NCBI RefSeq assembly: GCF_021555175.1
Contig: NZ_JAKGRW010000057.1
Coordinates: 1 to 64,000, forward strand
Origin: Nocardioides alcanivorans
Lineage (GTDB): Bacteria > Actinomycetota > Actinomycetes > Propionibacteriales > Nocardioidaceae
Length of the DNA: 64,000 nucleotides
Reading direction: 5' to 3'
Of this stretch, positions 37,520 through 46,512 are shown in pieces; the first letter of the stretch is position 1, and each line of letters opens with the position of its first letter. A program made the translations under genes and the position numbers. Below the pieces are notes generated by a model. It searched no databases and was not told the origin of the DNA. It saw only the letters and a list, made by a program, of their open reading frames with translations.

Positions 37520-38499
37520 TGAGTGCCGTGCAGCACGCACGGATCCTCGGCATCGGCAGCTATCGGCCGGTGCGCGAGGTCCCCAACGCCGAGGTCGTCG
37601 ACGCGATCGACTCGAGCGACGAGTGGATCCAGCAGCGTTCTGGCATTCGCAGTCGTCGCTTCGCCGGGGCCGATGAGACCGTGGTCTCCATGTCGGTGGC
37701 GGCCGCACGAGGCGCCCTGGCCCACGCCGGGCTGGAGGGAACGCAGGTCGACACCGTCATCGTGGCCACCGTCAGCCACCTGCTGCAGACGCCGGCCGCG
37801 GCCTCGTTGATCGCAGCCGAGCTGGGCACCAAGGGCGCGGCTTTCGACATCTCTGCTGCTTGCGCCGGCTTCTGCCACGGCGTTGCGCTGGCCAACGACC
37901 TGGTCCGCGGCGGCTCCGCCGAGCACGTGCTCGTGGTGGGCGTCGAGAAACTCAGCGACATCACCAGTGCCACCGACCGCGGCACTGCCTTCATCTTCGC
38001 CGACGGCGCCGGCGCCGTCGTCATCGGACCCAGCGACGTACCCGCCATCTCCCCGGTGGTCTGGGGGTCCGACGGCGAGCAGTCCGACCTGATCCGTCAG
38101 AACATCGACTGGGGCACCGCGGTCCGCGACAACGTCGATGAGATGCCCCACCTGGTGATGCAGGGTTCGGCGGTGTTCCGCTGGGCGTCCTTCGCCATGG
38201 CCAAGGTTGCCCTGGAGGCGATCGACAAGGCCGGGCTGACCGTCGACGACATCGACGTCTTCGTGCCCCACCAGGCCAACAACCGCATCACCGACGTCAT
38301 GATCCGCACGATGAAGCTCCCCGAGCGCGTGCGAGTGGCCCGCGACATCGTCGATGCCGGCAACACCTCCGCGGCGTCCGTGCCCTTGGCACTCAGCCGC
38401 ATGGTCGACGAGGGCGAGGCCCGCAGCGGCGACAAGGCCCTGCTCATCGCCTTCGGCGCCGGCCTGGCGTTCGCGGCCCAGGTCGTCACCGTCCCCTGA
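37519..38499 (+). CDS. fabH: Beta-ketoacyl-ACP synthase III
   Basis: Starts chains by condensing acyl-CoA with malonyl-ACP. The triad is complete: Cys115 in ISAACAGFCHG, His251 in FVPHQANNRI and Asn282 in DAGNTSAAS. SDEWIQQRSGIRSR near the start is typical. 326 residues, normal length. It starts inside the fabD stop, so the two are translationally coupled. Branched primers are usual for this group of bacteria, but specificity cannot be read here. Confidence 0.95.
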   Translation: MSAVQHARILGIGSYRPVREVPNAEVVDAIDSSDEWIQQRSGIRSRRFAGADETVVSMSVAAARGALAHAGLEGTQVDTVIVATVSHLLQTPAAASLIAAELGTKGAAFDISAACAGFCHGVALANDLVRGGSAEHVLVVGVEKLSDITSATDRGTAFIFADGAGAVVIGPSDVPAISPVVWGSDGEQSDLIRQNIDWGTAVRDNVDEMPHLVMQGSAVFRWASFAMAKVALEAIDKAGLTVDDIDVFVPHQANNRITDVMIRTMKLPERVRVARDIVDAGNTSAASVPLALSRMVDEGEARSGDKALLIAFGAGLAFAAQVVTVP

Positions 38500-38545
38500 T
38501 TTCCCCAGATCGCAGCACCCAACACCGAGAAACAAGGAGGGCCTC

Positions 38546-38791
38546 ATGGCCACCACTGAAGAGATCCGCGCCGACCTCGCCGAGATCGTCAACGAGGTTG
38601 CCGGCATCCCCGCTGACGACGTGCAGCTCGACAAGTCCTTCACCGACGACCTGGACGTCGACTCGCTGAGCATGGTCGAGGTCGTCGTTGCTGCCGAGGA
38701 GAAGTTCGGCGTCACCATCCCCGACGACCAGGTCAAGAACCTGAAGACCGTCGGCGACGCCGTCTCCTTCATCGAGAACGCCCAGGGCTGA
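38546..38791 (+). CDS. acpP: Acyl carrier protein, 81 aa
   Basis: Carries the growing chain on a phosphopantetheine arm attached to Ser40 in DLDVDSLSMVE. Acidic four-helix protein of usual length. A strong ribosome site (aaggagg) lies 9 bases before the ATG, fitting high expression. Third gene of the fab operon. Confidence 0.97.
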   Translation: MATTEEIRADLAEIVNEVAGIPADDVQLDKSFTDDLDVDSLSMVEVVVAAEEKFGVTIPDDQVKNLKTVGDAVSFIENAQG

Positions 38792-38836
38792 GTCCTCCCT
38801 GACCTGCGTCCGCCCCATCATCATTCAAGGAGCCTC

Positions 38837-40074
38837 ATGTCTCTCAAGCGCGTAGTCGTGACCGGTCTCGGCACCACGAACCCCCTCGGCGGGGACGTCG
38901 CATCCACCTGGACCGCGATGCTGGCCGGCAAGTCCGGCATCCGCACGCTCGAGGACGACGTGGTGGCTGAGCTTCCGGTGAAGATCGGCGGCCGTGTCGC
39001 CGTCGAACCCACCGAGGTGCTCGACCGGGTGAAGGCCCGCCGGCTCGACCGGTCGGCACAGTTCGCCCTGGTCGCAGCCCAGGAGGCGTGGGCGGACGCA
39101 GGTCTCGAGGGTGCCGACATCGACGGCACCCGGCTCGGTGTGGCCGTGGCGTCCGGCATCGGTGGTGTCACCACCTTGCTGGCCAACTACGACACCCTTC
39201 TGCAGAAGGGCCCGCGCCGGGTCTCCCCGCTGTCGGTGCCGATGCTCATGCCCAACGCCCCGGCTGCCAACATTGCCCTTGCATACGGCGCCAAGGGTGC
39301 GGTCAACGCCCCCACCTCTGCCTGCGCCTCCGGCAACGAGGCGATCTCGATGGCCATCGACCAGATCCGGCTCGGCCGTGCCGACATCGTGATCGCCGGT
39401 GGCACCGAAGCAGCGATCCACCCCTCCCGATGGCTGCCTTCGCGCAGATGATGGCGCTGTCGAAGAACCCCGGCGACCCCACCACCGTCTCGCGCCCGTG
39501 GGACATCGGCCGCGACGGCTTCGTGCTCGGCGAAGGGTCCGGCATCCTGGTGCTGGAGTCCGAGGAGCACGCCCTGGCCCGCGGTGCGCGTATCCACGCG
39601 GTCGTGCTCGGCGCCGGCATCAGCAATGACGCCCACGACATCGCCCAGCCCGACCCCGAGGGCCGCGGTGGCACCCGTGCCATCCAGCTGGCGATCCAGA
39701 ACGGCGAGTTCGACCCGGCCGACGTGGTCCACGTCAACGCCCACGCCACCTCCACCCCGCAGGGTGACGTGGCCGAGGGCCTGATGCTGCACGCCACACT
39801 CGGCGCCCAGGCCACCAACGCCGTGGTGACCAGCACCAAGTCGATGACCGGCCACCTGCTGGGTGGCGCCGGCGCGCTCGAGGCCGTGGCCACCGTGCTC
39901 GCGATCCGCGACCGGGTCAGCCCGCCGACGATCAACCTGGACGACCAGGACCCTGCCGTCGAGCTCGACATCCCGACCAAGGCTCGCGACCTGCCGGCCG
40001 GCGACATCGTCGCGCTCAACAACTCGTTCGGATTCGGTGGCGCCAACGTGGCCGTCGCCTTCGGGAGCATCTGA
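38837..40074 (+). CDS. fabF: Beta-ketoacyl-ACP synthase II, frameshifted
   Basis: Elongates acyl-ACP chains (KasA/KasB type). VVTGLGTTNPLGG opens the protein. The nucleophile is Cys163 in TSACASGNEAIS. The two active-site His lie in VNAHATSTPQGD and TKSMTGHLLGGAG, and NNSFGFGGANVA is near the end. The frame breaks at the C run 39421-39424; one C restores HPLPMAAFAQMMALS and a 412-residue protein. Only one such gene is present here, against kasA plus kasB in mycobacteria. The stop overlaps the accD start (ATGA). Confidence 0.92.
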
Positions 40075-41500
40075 TGACCGCCACCGCTGCCGCCACCAAG
40101 CCTCCGCGCGAAGAGGACCCGCGTCACCCGCTGCACCGTCTCGGCGCACTCCTCGACGACGGGTCCGTCCAGCCGATCACCGCGCTCGACGACTCCGGCG
40201 TGCTCGCCGTCACCGGCACCGTGTCCGGTGCGCCGGTCGTCGCCTTCTGCAGTGACCCCACCATCATGGGTGGCGCCATGGGCGAGGTCGGTTGCAAGGC
40301 CGTCGTGGCGGCGTACGCCGAAGCGATGCGTCAGCAGGTGCCGATCATCGGGCTGTGGCACTCCGGTGGTGCTCGCCTCGCAGAGGGGTGCTCTCACTGC
40401 ACGCCGTCGGCGAGATCTTCCACGCGATGACCCAGGCCTCGGGCAAGATCCCGCAGATCTCCGTGGTGCTCGGCCCCGCTGCCGGTGGCGCCGCCTACGG
40501 ACCCGCACTGACCGACGTCGTGATCCTCGGCCCTGAGGGCCGCATCTTCGTGACCGGACCCGACGTGGTGCGCTCGGTCACCGGCGAAGACGTCGACATG
40601 CTGCGCCTCGGTGGGCCCGAGCCCCACGGTCGACGCAGCGGCGTGGTGCACCTGCTCACCGACTCCGAGGAGGAGGCACTGGGCCGGGCCCGCGAGGTCG
40701 CCAGCCTGCTCGGCGTCCAGGGCCAGCTCGACGTCGAGGCCGTCACCGACACCGACCTCGAGGCATTGCTGCCGGAGTCGAAGAAGCGTGCCTACGACGT
40801 GCACCCCCTGGTCGAGACCCTGCTCGACGAGGGCACGGCCCTGGAGCTGCACGGCCGTTGGGCGCCCAACATCGTCACTGCACTCGGTCGCCTGGGTGGG
40901 CGCACCGTCGGAGTGATCGCCAACAACCCCCTGCGTCTCGGCGGTTGCCTCGACTCCCTCTCCGCCGAGAAGGCCTCGCGTTTCGTGCGCATGTGCGATG
41001 CGTTCGGGGTGCCGTTGGTCGTCGTCGTCGACGTGCCGGGCTACCTTCCCGGTGTCGGGCAGGAGTGGGACGGCGTCGTCCGCCGCGGAGCCAAGTTGTT
41101 GCACGCCTTCGGCGAGGCCGTCGTCCCCCGGGTCACGCTGGTCACCCGCAAGACCTACGGCGGTGCCTACATCGCAATGAACTCGCGCTCCCTGGGCGCG
41201 ACGAAGGTCTATGCCTGGCCCGGCGCCGAGGTGGCCGTGATGGGCCCCGTCGCAGCGGTCCGCATCCTGCACCGTCGCAAGCTGGCCGAGGTCGCCCCCG
41301 ACATCCGTCCCGCGGTGGAGGCCGAACTGGCCGCTGAGCACGAACGGATCGCCGGTGGCGTCGACAAGGCCGTCGAGATCGGCGTCGTCGACGAGGTGCT
41401 CTCCCCCGAGGTCACCCGCTCCACGATCGCCAAGGCCCTCGCCGACGCCGCCACCAGCAGCAGCCCAGCCCGCGGCGCTCACGGCAACATCCCGCTCTGA
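40074..41500 (+). CDS. accD: Acyl-CoA carboxylase carboxyltransferase beta subunit (AccD6-like), frameshifted
   Basis: Transfers carboxyl from biotin to acetyl- or propionyl-CoA, giving malonyl- or methylmalonyl-CoA for the pathway. Crotonase-type halves: WHSGGARLAEG, GPAAGGAAYGPALTD and GRIFVTGPDVV in the first, then NNPLRLGGCLDSLSAEKASRFVRMCDAF, DVPGYLPGVGQE and RKTYGGAYIAM in the second. The frame breaks at the G run 40385-40388; one G gives 475 residues. The start overlaps the fabF stop, as with accD6 (Rv2247) in M. tuberculosis. The biotin carrier subunit is not in this window. Confidence 0.9.
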
Positions 41501-41535
41501 GACCCACGGATCCCACGGGCCACATCGGCCACAAG

Positions 41536-41632
41536 ATTCCCCGCCCGGGCGGGGAATTGGGTTCCTGTGGGCCGTAGCCACACACACCAAGCACTCAGTT
41601 CCGTCACACAGTTGCCGGAGCTGGGTGCTTGT
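41536..41632. repeat. REP-like element, copy 3
   Basis: A 22-base perfect palindrome around cccggg (41536-41557) is followed by gtgggccgtagccacacaca (41568-41587) and a weaker arm pair, ccaagcactcag and ctgggtgcttgtgg. It ends the fab-accD operon and lies in the 186-base gap before the enoyl-CoA hydratase. Confidence 0.65.
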
Positions 41633-41686
41633 GGTGTTCCTGCCCGCGCCGCCCCGGCCCGTACGGCGCCTCGATAGCCTGCGCGC

Positions 41687-42582
41687 ATGAGCCAGATCCC
41701 CGCCTACGACACCATCCGCTACGAGATCGCCGACCGCGTGCTCACGCTGACCCTCGACCGGCCGGAGGAGCTCAACTCCTTCACCGTTCAGATGGCCGAC
41801 GAACTGGAGCACGCCTTCCGACGCGCGAGCACCGACGACGAGGTCGGCGCGATCGTGGTGACCGGCGAGGGGCGAGCGTTCTGCGCGGGCATGGACCTCA
41901 CGAAGGAGGGCAACGTCTTCGGACTCGACGAGGACGCTGCACCGACGCTCGACGACATGCAACATCGGATGACCGAGCCGGGCATCCAGGTGGGTGTCCG
42001 CGACACGGGAGGCCGCGTCGCCCTGGCCATCTACGACTGCCTCAAGCCCGTGATCGGCGCAATCAACGGCGCTGCCGTGGGCATCGGCGCCACGATGACC
42101 CTCCCGATGGATGTGCGTCTCGCCTCGACGAAGGCGCGCATCGGCTTCGTCTTCGGAAGGCTCGGCATCACGCCCGAAGCCACCTCGACGTGGTTCCTCC
42201 CCGCATCGTCGGCATGCCGACCGCGTTGGAGTGGGTCTATTCGTCCGACATCCTCGACGCACGGACCGCACTGGAGGGTGGGCTGCTGCGCTCGGTGCAC
42301 GAACCGGAGGAGTTGCTCGATGCCGCCCACACGCTGGCCCACTCATTCATCGATGACCGCTCACCCGTGGCGATCGCCCTGACTCGCCAGATGATGTATC
42401 GCAACAGCGCTGCCGACCACCCGCTCGTTGCCCACCAGGTCGACTCGCTCGCGATCTACTACGCCTCGTTGGCCGACGGCAAGGAGGGCGTCCGCGCCTT
42501 CCTCGAGAAGCGGGCCCCGGAGTTCACCGGGCGCACGTCGCAGATGCCGCCGTTCTTTCCTTGGTACCAGCCGACGCAGTGA
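41687..42582 (+). CDS. Enoyl-CoA hydratase/isomerase family protein, frameshifted
   Basis: Crotonase fold, probably beta-oxidation or related CoA chemistry. Seen: LDRPEELNSFT, GEGRAFCAGMDL (oxyanion), KPVIGAINGAAVGIGATMTLPMD with the second oxyanion glycine, and RLGITPEATSTWFLPRIVG with the usual acidic residue. The frame breaks at the C run 42199-42202; one C gives about 298 residues. ATG start. It is separated from the fab operon by a hairpin repeat, so it is probably its own transcript. Confidence 0.85.
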
Positions 42583-42616
42583 GACGCCCGGTCCACCATC
42601 TGTCGGCGAGGTCGGG

Positions 42617-43144
42617 TCAGACGACCTGGTGCAGCCAACGCACCGGGGCGCCGTCGCCGGCGTACCGGAAGGTCTCGAGCTCGTCGTCCCAGGCCTTGCC
42701 GAGCAACTTGTCGACCTCGTTGGGCAGGGTCGTGTCTCCGAGCGCGGCCTTCACCACCGCCGCCTTGAGTCGGTCCTCGGGGATCATGATGTCTCCGTGG
42801 AGCCCGGTGACGGCGTGGAAGATCCCGAGTTCCGGGGTGTAGGAATAGCGGGCGCCCTCGGCCCCCGACGACGGCTCCTCAGTGATCTCGAAGCGGAGGT
42901 GGTTCCACCCGCGCAGCGCTGAGGCGACGGCGGCCGCCGTACCGACACCGCCGGCCCAGGAGAACTCGGCACGGTAGGCACCAGCCTGTGCCGGTTGCGG
43001 CGTCCATTCGAGGTTCACGGCAACGCCAAGGACACCACCGAGTGCCCATTCGACGTGGGGGCACAGCGCCGACGGCGCCGAGTGCACGTAGAACATGCCA
43101 CGGGTCGCCGAGGAAGCGGTGGTGCGGTTGTGGTTCGTGCTCAT
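42617..43144 (-). CDS. DUF3145 family protein, 175 aa
   Basis: A conserved actinobacterial protein of unknown function, also found beside the fab cluster in Streptomyces. Recognisable: TRGMFYVHSAPSALCPHVEWALG, EWTPQPAQAGAYRAEFSW, LRFEITEEPS and GEARYSYTPELGIFHA-like text. The ATG at 43144 is chosen after a ggag site; the open frame continues to 43285 without one. Convergent with the enoyl-CoA hydratase. Confidence 0.82.
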   Translation of the reverse strand: MSTNHNRTTASSATRGMFYVHSAPSALCPHVEWALGGVLGVAVNLEWTPQPAQAGAYRAEFSWAGGVGTAAAVASALRGWNHLRFEITEEPSSGAEGARYSYTPELGIFHAVTGLHGDIMIPEDRLKAAVVKAALGDTTLPNEVDKLLGKAWDDELETFRYAGDGAPVRWLHQVV

Positions 43145-43309
43145 GGTGGGCTCCTCCATCTCCGGCGTCGAGACACGCCTTCCCCAGCAGCCTCGAAACT
43201 TGGAGCGGTTGGATCCGCCACGCACACGTATGAAGTTGAGTGGGTCCATTGTGACCCATGAGACGCGATCACACCAGTGAAACACGCGTGATTCACAGCT
43301 CGTACGTCG

Positions 43310-44215
43310 TCACTCGGTATGCGCGCGCAGGCCCAGCAGGGTTCCGAGCACCTCCTCGGCGACTCCGAGGCCGCCGAGGTGCGACTCCCCGTCTATGGTG
43401 AGCAGCTCCGCGTCGGTCAGCAACTCCACCACGTGCTCGCCGTGCGAGAACGGCACGATGTGGTCGGCGGCGCCGTGCCACCACCGCACTGGCACCTCGA
43501 CGTCGGCGACTCGAAAGCCCCAGTCTCGGGTGAAGAGCACCAGGTCGTTGAGCGGCGCCGAGGTCTGGAACCGCGATCCATTGAGCAGGTCGTCGAGGAA
43601 CATCGCCTTGAACTCTGGGCGCGAGAGCAGGTTCCGATCACCGTCGGGCTGCAGTGCTGCATACAGGTCGAGCCCCGGACCGGCCCATGGTTTCACCAAC
43701 CGGATCATCTGGGTCAGGGCGATCCCGAGGGGCACCCGAAGCGCCCGGATCGCGGGTGCCAGGGTGACCGCCAGCTCGATCAGACCGCCCTCGGTCGCCT
43801 CCGGACCGACGGTCGGTCCCACGCCGCCCAGCACCGCAACCCCGTCGACCCGGTCTGCCAGCGCGTGTGCGCCAGCCAACACGTAGGGCCCGCCGCCTGA
43901 GAGCCCGATCAGGTGCATCCGCTCGATCCCGAGCGTGTTGGCGAAGATCTCCAGGTCTGCGGTCCAGTCATGGATGTCGCGATAGAGGTGTGGGGTCGAG
44001 GATCCGATCCCCGGGCGGTCGATGCCGATCAGTCGGATCCCTTGGCGCGCGGCGTACACCCTGGCCTCGACGGGGATCTGTCGGCGGGCGCCGGGCGTGC
44101 CGTGCATCCAGATGACCGCAGGGCCGTGGGTGGTGCCGTGCTCCGCGAAGCTCAGGCGACGACCGTCGCGCACAGCGACGGTTCCTTCCACCACGGGACG
44201 CTCGAGACTGATCAT
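43310..44215 (-). CDS. Alpha/beta hydrolase, 301 aa
   Basis: A serine hydrolase fold with MHGTPGARRQIPVEA, RPGIGSSTPH, nucleophile elbow LIGLSGGGPYVLAGA, Asp in WHGAADHIVPF and His in GESHLGGLG. The HGTPGSR start and long cap resemble epoxide hydrolase or prolyl aminopeptidase relatives. The ATG at 44215 gives a compact start; upstream in-frame sequence to 44473 overlaps the next gene's promoter. Substrate unknown. Confidence 0.8.
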   Translation of the reverse strand: MISLERPVVEGTVAVRDGRRLSFAEHGTTHGPAVIWMHGTPGARRQIPVEARVYAARQGIRLIGIDRPGIGSSTPHLYRDIHDWTADLEIFANTLGIERMHLIGLSGGGPYVLAGAHALADRVDGVAVLGGVGPTVGPEATEGGLIELAVTLAPAIRALRVPLGIALTQMIRLVKPWAGPGLDLYAALQPDGDRNLLSRPEFKAMFLDDLLNGSRFQTSAPLNDLVLFTRDWGFRVADVEVPVRWWHGAADHIVPFSHGEHVVELLTDAELLTIDGESHLGGLGVAEEVLGTLLGLRAHTE

Positions 44216-44312
44216 GCGGGCATCATGCAACAGCGACCACCACCTGGGCAGGCGTCCCACAGCGTGAACCCGGGCGATTTTTCCTTCGCCACGGCCTCGG
44301 ACTACATAAGGT

Positions 44313-44830
44313 GTGGCCATGGAAGCCGCTCCCGTCGCCAGCGACGAGCTCGAGGTCAGTCGCCGGCGCTGGTGGCGATGGTTGTGGATCCCGGTCCTGG
44401 CCGTCGTGGTCGGCGCCGCTTGGTGGTGGGCCTTCCATCCCACGGGCCTACCCACCTCCGACGCGGTGGTCACGGCGACCGTGAAGTCGGGCCAGACCGT
44501 CTATCTCGGCGTACCGAGCGGGGAGACCAAGGCGCGCACCCTCTCACTCCACTCCGTCGAAGCCTCCTCCGACGGTGGCGAGGTCACCTTCTGGGTGTGC
44601 CACGGCGGTTCGATCTCCAGCACCACCCGGCCGGAGCCCTTCTGCGCGGACTGGACGGGCGCCAAGGACGCCGAGCTGAAGCTGGCCGACGGCGATCAGT
44701 TGGTGGTGGCGGTGACCTCGGACTCCCCGGCATCGTGGCCGTCGGCCGGGTCGAGATCGACTTCAGCGACGGACTCCAGCGTGGCACCAGCGACTTCGGG
44801 CCGACCTACGAGGTTGAGTTCCTTGGCTGA
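44313..44830 (+). CDS. Membrane-anchored small protein of unknown function, 172 aa, frameshifted
   Basis: A cytoplasmic lead with RRRWWRW precedes one membrane helix (about residues 24-41). An extracytoplasmic beta-rich domain follows with two Cys, in FWVCHGG and EPFCADW, likely a disulfide. The frame breaks at the C run 44725-44728; one C restores SPGIVAVGRVEIDFSDGLQRG and the end EVEFLG. It starts at GTG 44313 or ATG 44319. It lies 70 bases before the kinase gene and may be co-transcribed. No family recognised. Confidence 0.65.
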
Positions 44831-44899
44831 CCCCTGACGTAGCCTCTTCCTCGGAGCACCGCTGCCCTTGCGGGTTGCGGCTGGAGGACACAGGACGAG

Positions 44900-46321
44900 G
44901 TGGGGATGGAGCAGTTGGTCGCGGGGCGATACGCCCTGCTTCGCGAGGTGGGCCGCGGCGGCATGGGCGCGGTCTGGCTCGCCCATGACGAGTTGCTCAA
45001 CCGCGAGGTCGCGCTCAAGCGGCTGGCTGCGCGCGACGGCCTCGGCGAGACCGAGGAGCGCGTCCGGCGCGAGGCCCGGGTCTCCGCGATGCTCAACCAC
45101 TCCGGCGTGGTCACCGTCTACGACCTGGCTGATGCCGGCGACGAGATCTGGCTCGTGATGGAGTACGTCGACTCGGTCACCCTCTCGGGGCTGGTGCGCG
45201 ACGTGGGGCCACTCAGCCCGGACCACTCCGCCGCCCTGATCGCGCAGGCTGCCGACGCGTTGGCCGTGGCCCACGAGGCGGGCATCGTGCACCGCGACGT
45301 CAAACCGGGCAACATGCTCGTCACCCGCGATGGTCACCTCAAACTCGGTGACTTCGGCATCGCCCGCACCGGCAGCGACGCCTCACTGACCGCAACCGGC
45401 TTGGTCACCGGCTCCCCCGGCTACCTCGCACCCGAGGTTGCCGCGGGCTCCTCCGCGACAGCTGCGAGCGACGTCTGGTCGCTCGGCGCCTCGATCTTCC
45501 ACACCCTCACTGGCAAGCCGCCCTTCGACACCAGCGACAACCTCATGGGCGCGCTCTATCGCCTCGTCCACGAGGAGCCCCCGCGTACCGACCGCGCCGG
45601 CTGGCTCGAACCGGCGCTGCGCGGCACCATGGAGCGCGACCCGCAGCAGCGGTGGTCAGCCCAGCAGGTGCATGCCTTCCTCAAGGACGGCCCGGACGCG
45701 CACCCTCCGCAGGGCCGCAGCGCGATGCTGCCACCAGTGCCATCAGCCGAGGGCCCTGAAACTGCGGCACACTCGCCGCAGCCCAGTGGCGACGTACCCA
45801 CGCAACAGACGCAGGTGATCCGCACCAACGGCAGGAACAGCAGGGGCACGACGCTCATCGCCCTGGTCGCGGTCGTCCTGGTCGCTGCGCTGGGCATCGG
45901 CGCGTGGCTCGTCCTCCGCGGTGGCGACGACGACAACTCGAGTGAAGGAGTCGGAGAGGAAACGTCTGCGACCACTCCTCCGGGCCAGAGCACCACCCCT
46001 CCGGCGATCGCAACGCCTGATGCGGCCGACATGGAACAGTTCGTCGCTGACTACCTGAGCACGGTCACCAGCGACACCAAGGCCGGGTTCGACCTGCTGA
46101 CGCCCGAATACCAGCAGGAGAGCAACGGCTTGAAGGGATATCGCAGCTGGTGGCGGCAGGTCCGCTCGGCCGATCTTCTCCAGGTCGATGCCCAGGCAGA
46201 GGAGCTCAGCGTCAGCTACCGGGTCCGCTACGACATGAAGCAGGGGCCCGACAGGGTCGAGAACATCACCCTCGACCTGGCGTTCGACGACGGCGAGTAC
46301 CGAATCGCCGGCACGAGATGA
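44900..46321 (+). CDS. PknB-type transmembrane serine/threonine protein kinase, 473 aa
   Basis: The kinase domain (about 10-265) is complete: VGRGGMGAVWLAHD, Lys in VALKRL, HRDVKPGN, GDFGIAR, GSPGYLAPE and DVWSLGASIF. A Pro-rich juxtamembrane linker leads to one helix (TTLIALVAVVLVAALGIG, about 315-335). The extracellular part is Ser/Thr/Pro-rich, then a DUF4440/NTF2-like small domain (FVADYLSTVTSDTKAGFDLLTP) instead of PASTA repeats. The start is GTG 44900 or ATG 44906. It is the last chromosomal gene before the integrated element; its stop lies 3 bases from the tRNA remnant. Confidence 0.9.
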   Translation: MGMEQLVAGRYALLREVGRGGMGAVWLAHDELLNREVALKRLAARDGLGETEERVRREARVSAMLNHSGVVTVYDLADAGDEIWLVMEYVDSVTLSGLVRDVGPLSPDHSAALIAQAADALAVAHEAGIVHRDVKPGNMLVTRDGHLKLGDFGIARTGSDASLTATGLVTGSPGYLAPEVAAGSSATAASDVWSLGASIFHTLTGKPPFDTSDNLMGALYRLVHEEPPRTDRAGWLEPALRGTMERDPQQRWSAQQVHAFLKDGPDAHPPQGRSAMLPPVPSAEGPETAAHSPQPSGDVPTQQTQVIRTNGRNSRGTTLIALVAVVLVAALGIGAWLVLRGGDDDNSSEGVGEETSATTPPGQSTTPPAIATPDAADMEQFVADYLSTVTSDTKAGFDLLTPEYQQESNGLKGYRSWWRQVRSADLLQVDAQAEELSVSYRVRYDMKQGPDRVENITLDLAFDDGEYRIAGTR

Positions 46322-46323
46322 AC

Positions 46324-46377
46324 TGGTAGGCCGGGCGGGGCTCGAACCCGCGCGTGGGAGGTTATGAGTCTCCTGCT
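46324..46377 (-). tRNA. Truncated tRNA (CAT anticodon), probable att site of the integrated element
   Basis: On the minus strand the anticodon arm (ggaga-ctcataa-cctcc, anticodon CAT), variable loop, T arm (gcggg-ttcgagc-cccgc), acceptor strand ccggcct, base a and CCA are intact. The D arm and the 5' acceptor strand (expected aggccgg) are absent: beyond 46377 the sequence diverges. This is the pattern left when an element integrates into the 3' half of a tRNA gene. The complete gene should lie at the other end of the element, beyond 64000. CAT could be Met or lysidine-Ile. Confidence 0.75.
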
Positions 46378-46442
46378 GAGCCGTCAGAATCTGCGGTCCT
46401 GAGCGTGAATCAGGGTCAGCCGACCTCGTCCGGGGGCGCGCG

Positions 46443-46472
46443 ATTGGCTAACGTATAGGCTAACGTTTCCAA
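46443..46472. promoter_or_regulatory. Direct repeats upstream of the integrase
   Basis: The 9-base phrase ggctaacgt occurs twice, 13 bases apart, about 45-70 bases before the integrase ATG. Such pairs next to an att core are candidate arm-type integrase or excisionase sites, or an integrase promoter operator. Position is the only evidence. Confidence 0.4.
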
Positions 46473-46512
46473 GTAGACTGAGGCCACCGAACCGACACCA
46501 ACGGAGGCCCCT

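Noticed and set aside
37519..41500. Polyketide or FAS I gene cluster
   Set aside because: Discrete FabH, ACP, FabF and AccD of normal size with housekeeping synteny point to primary type II fatty acid synthesis.
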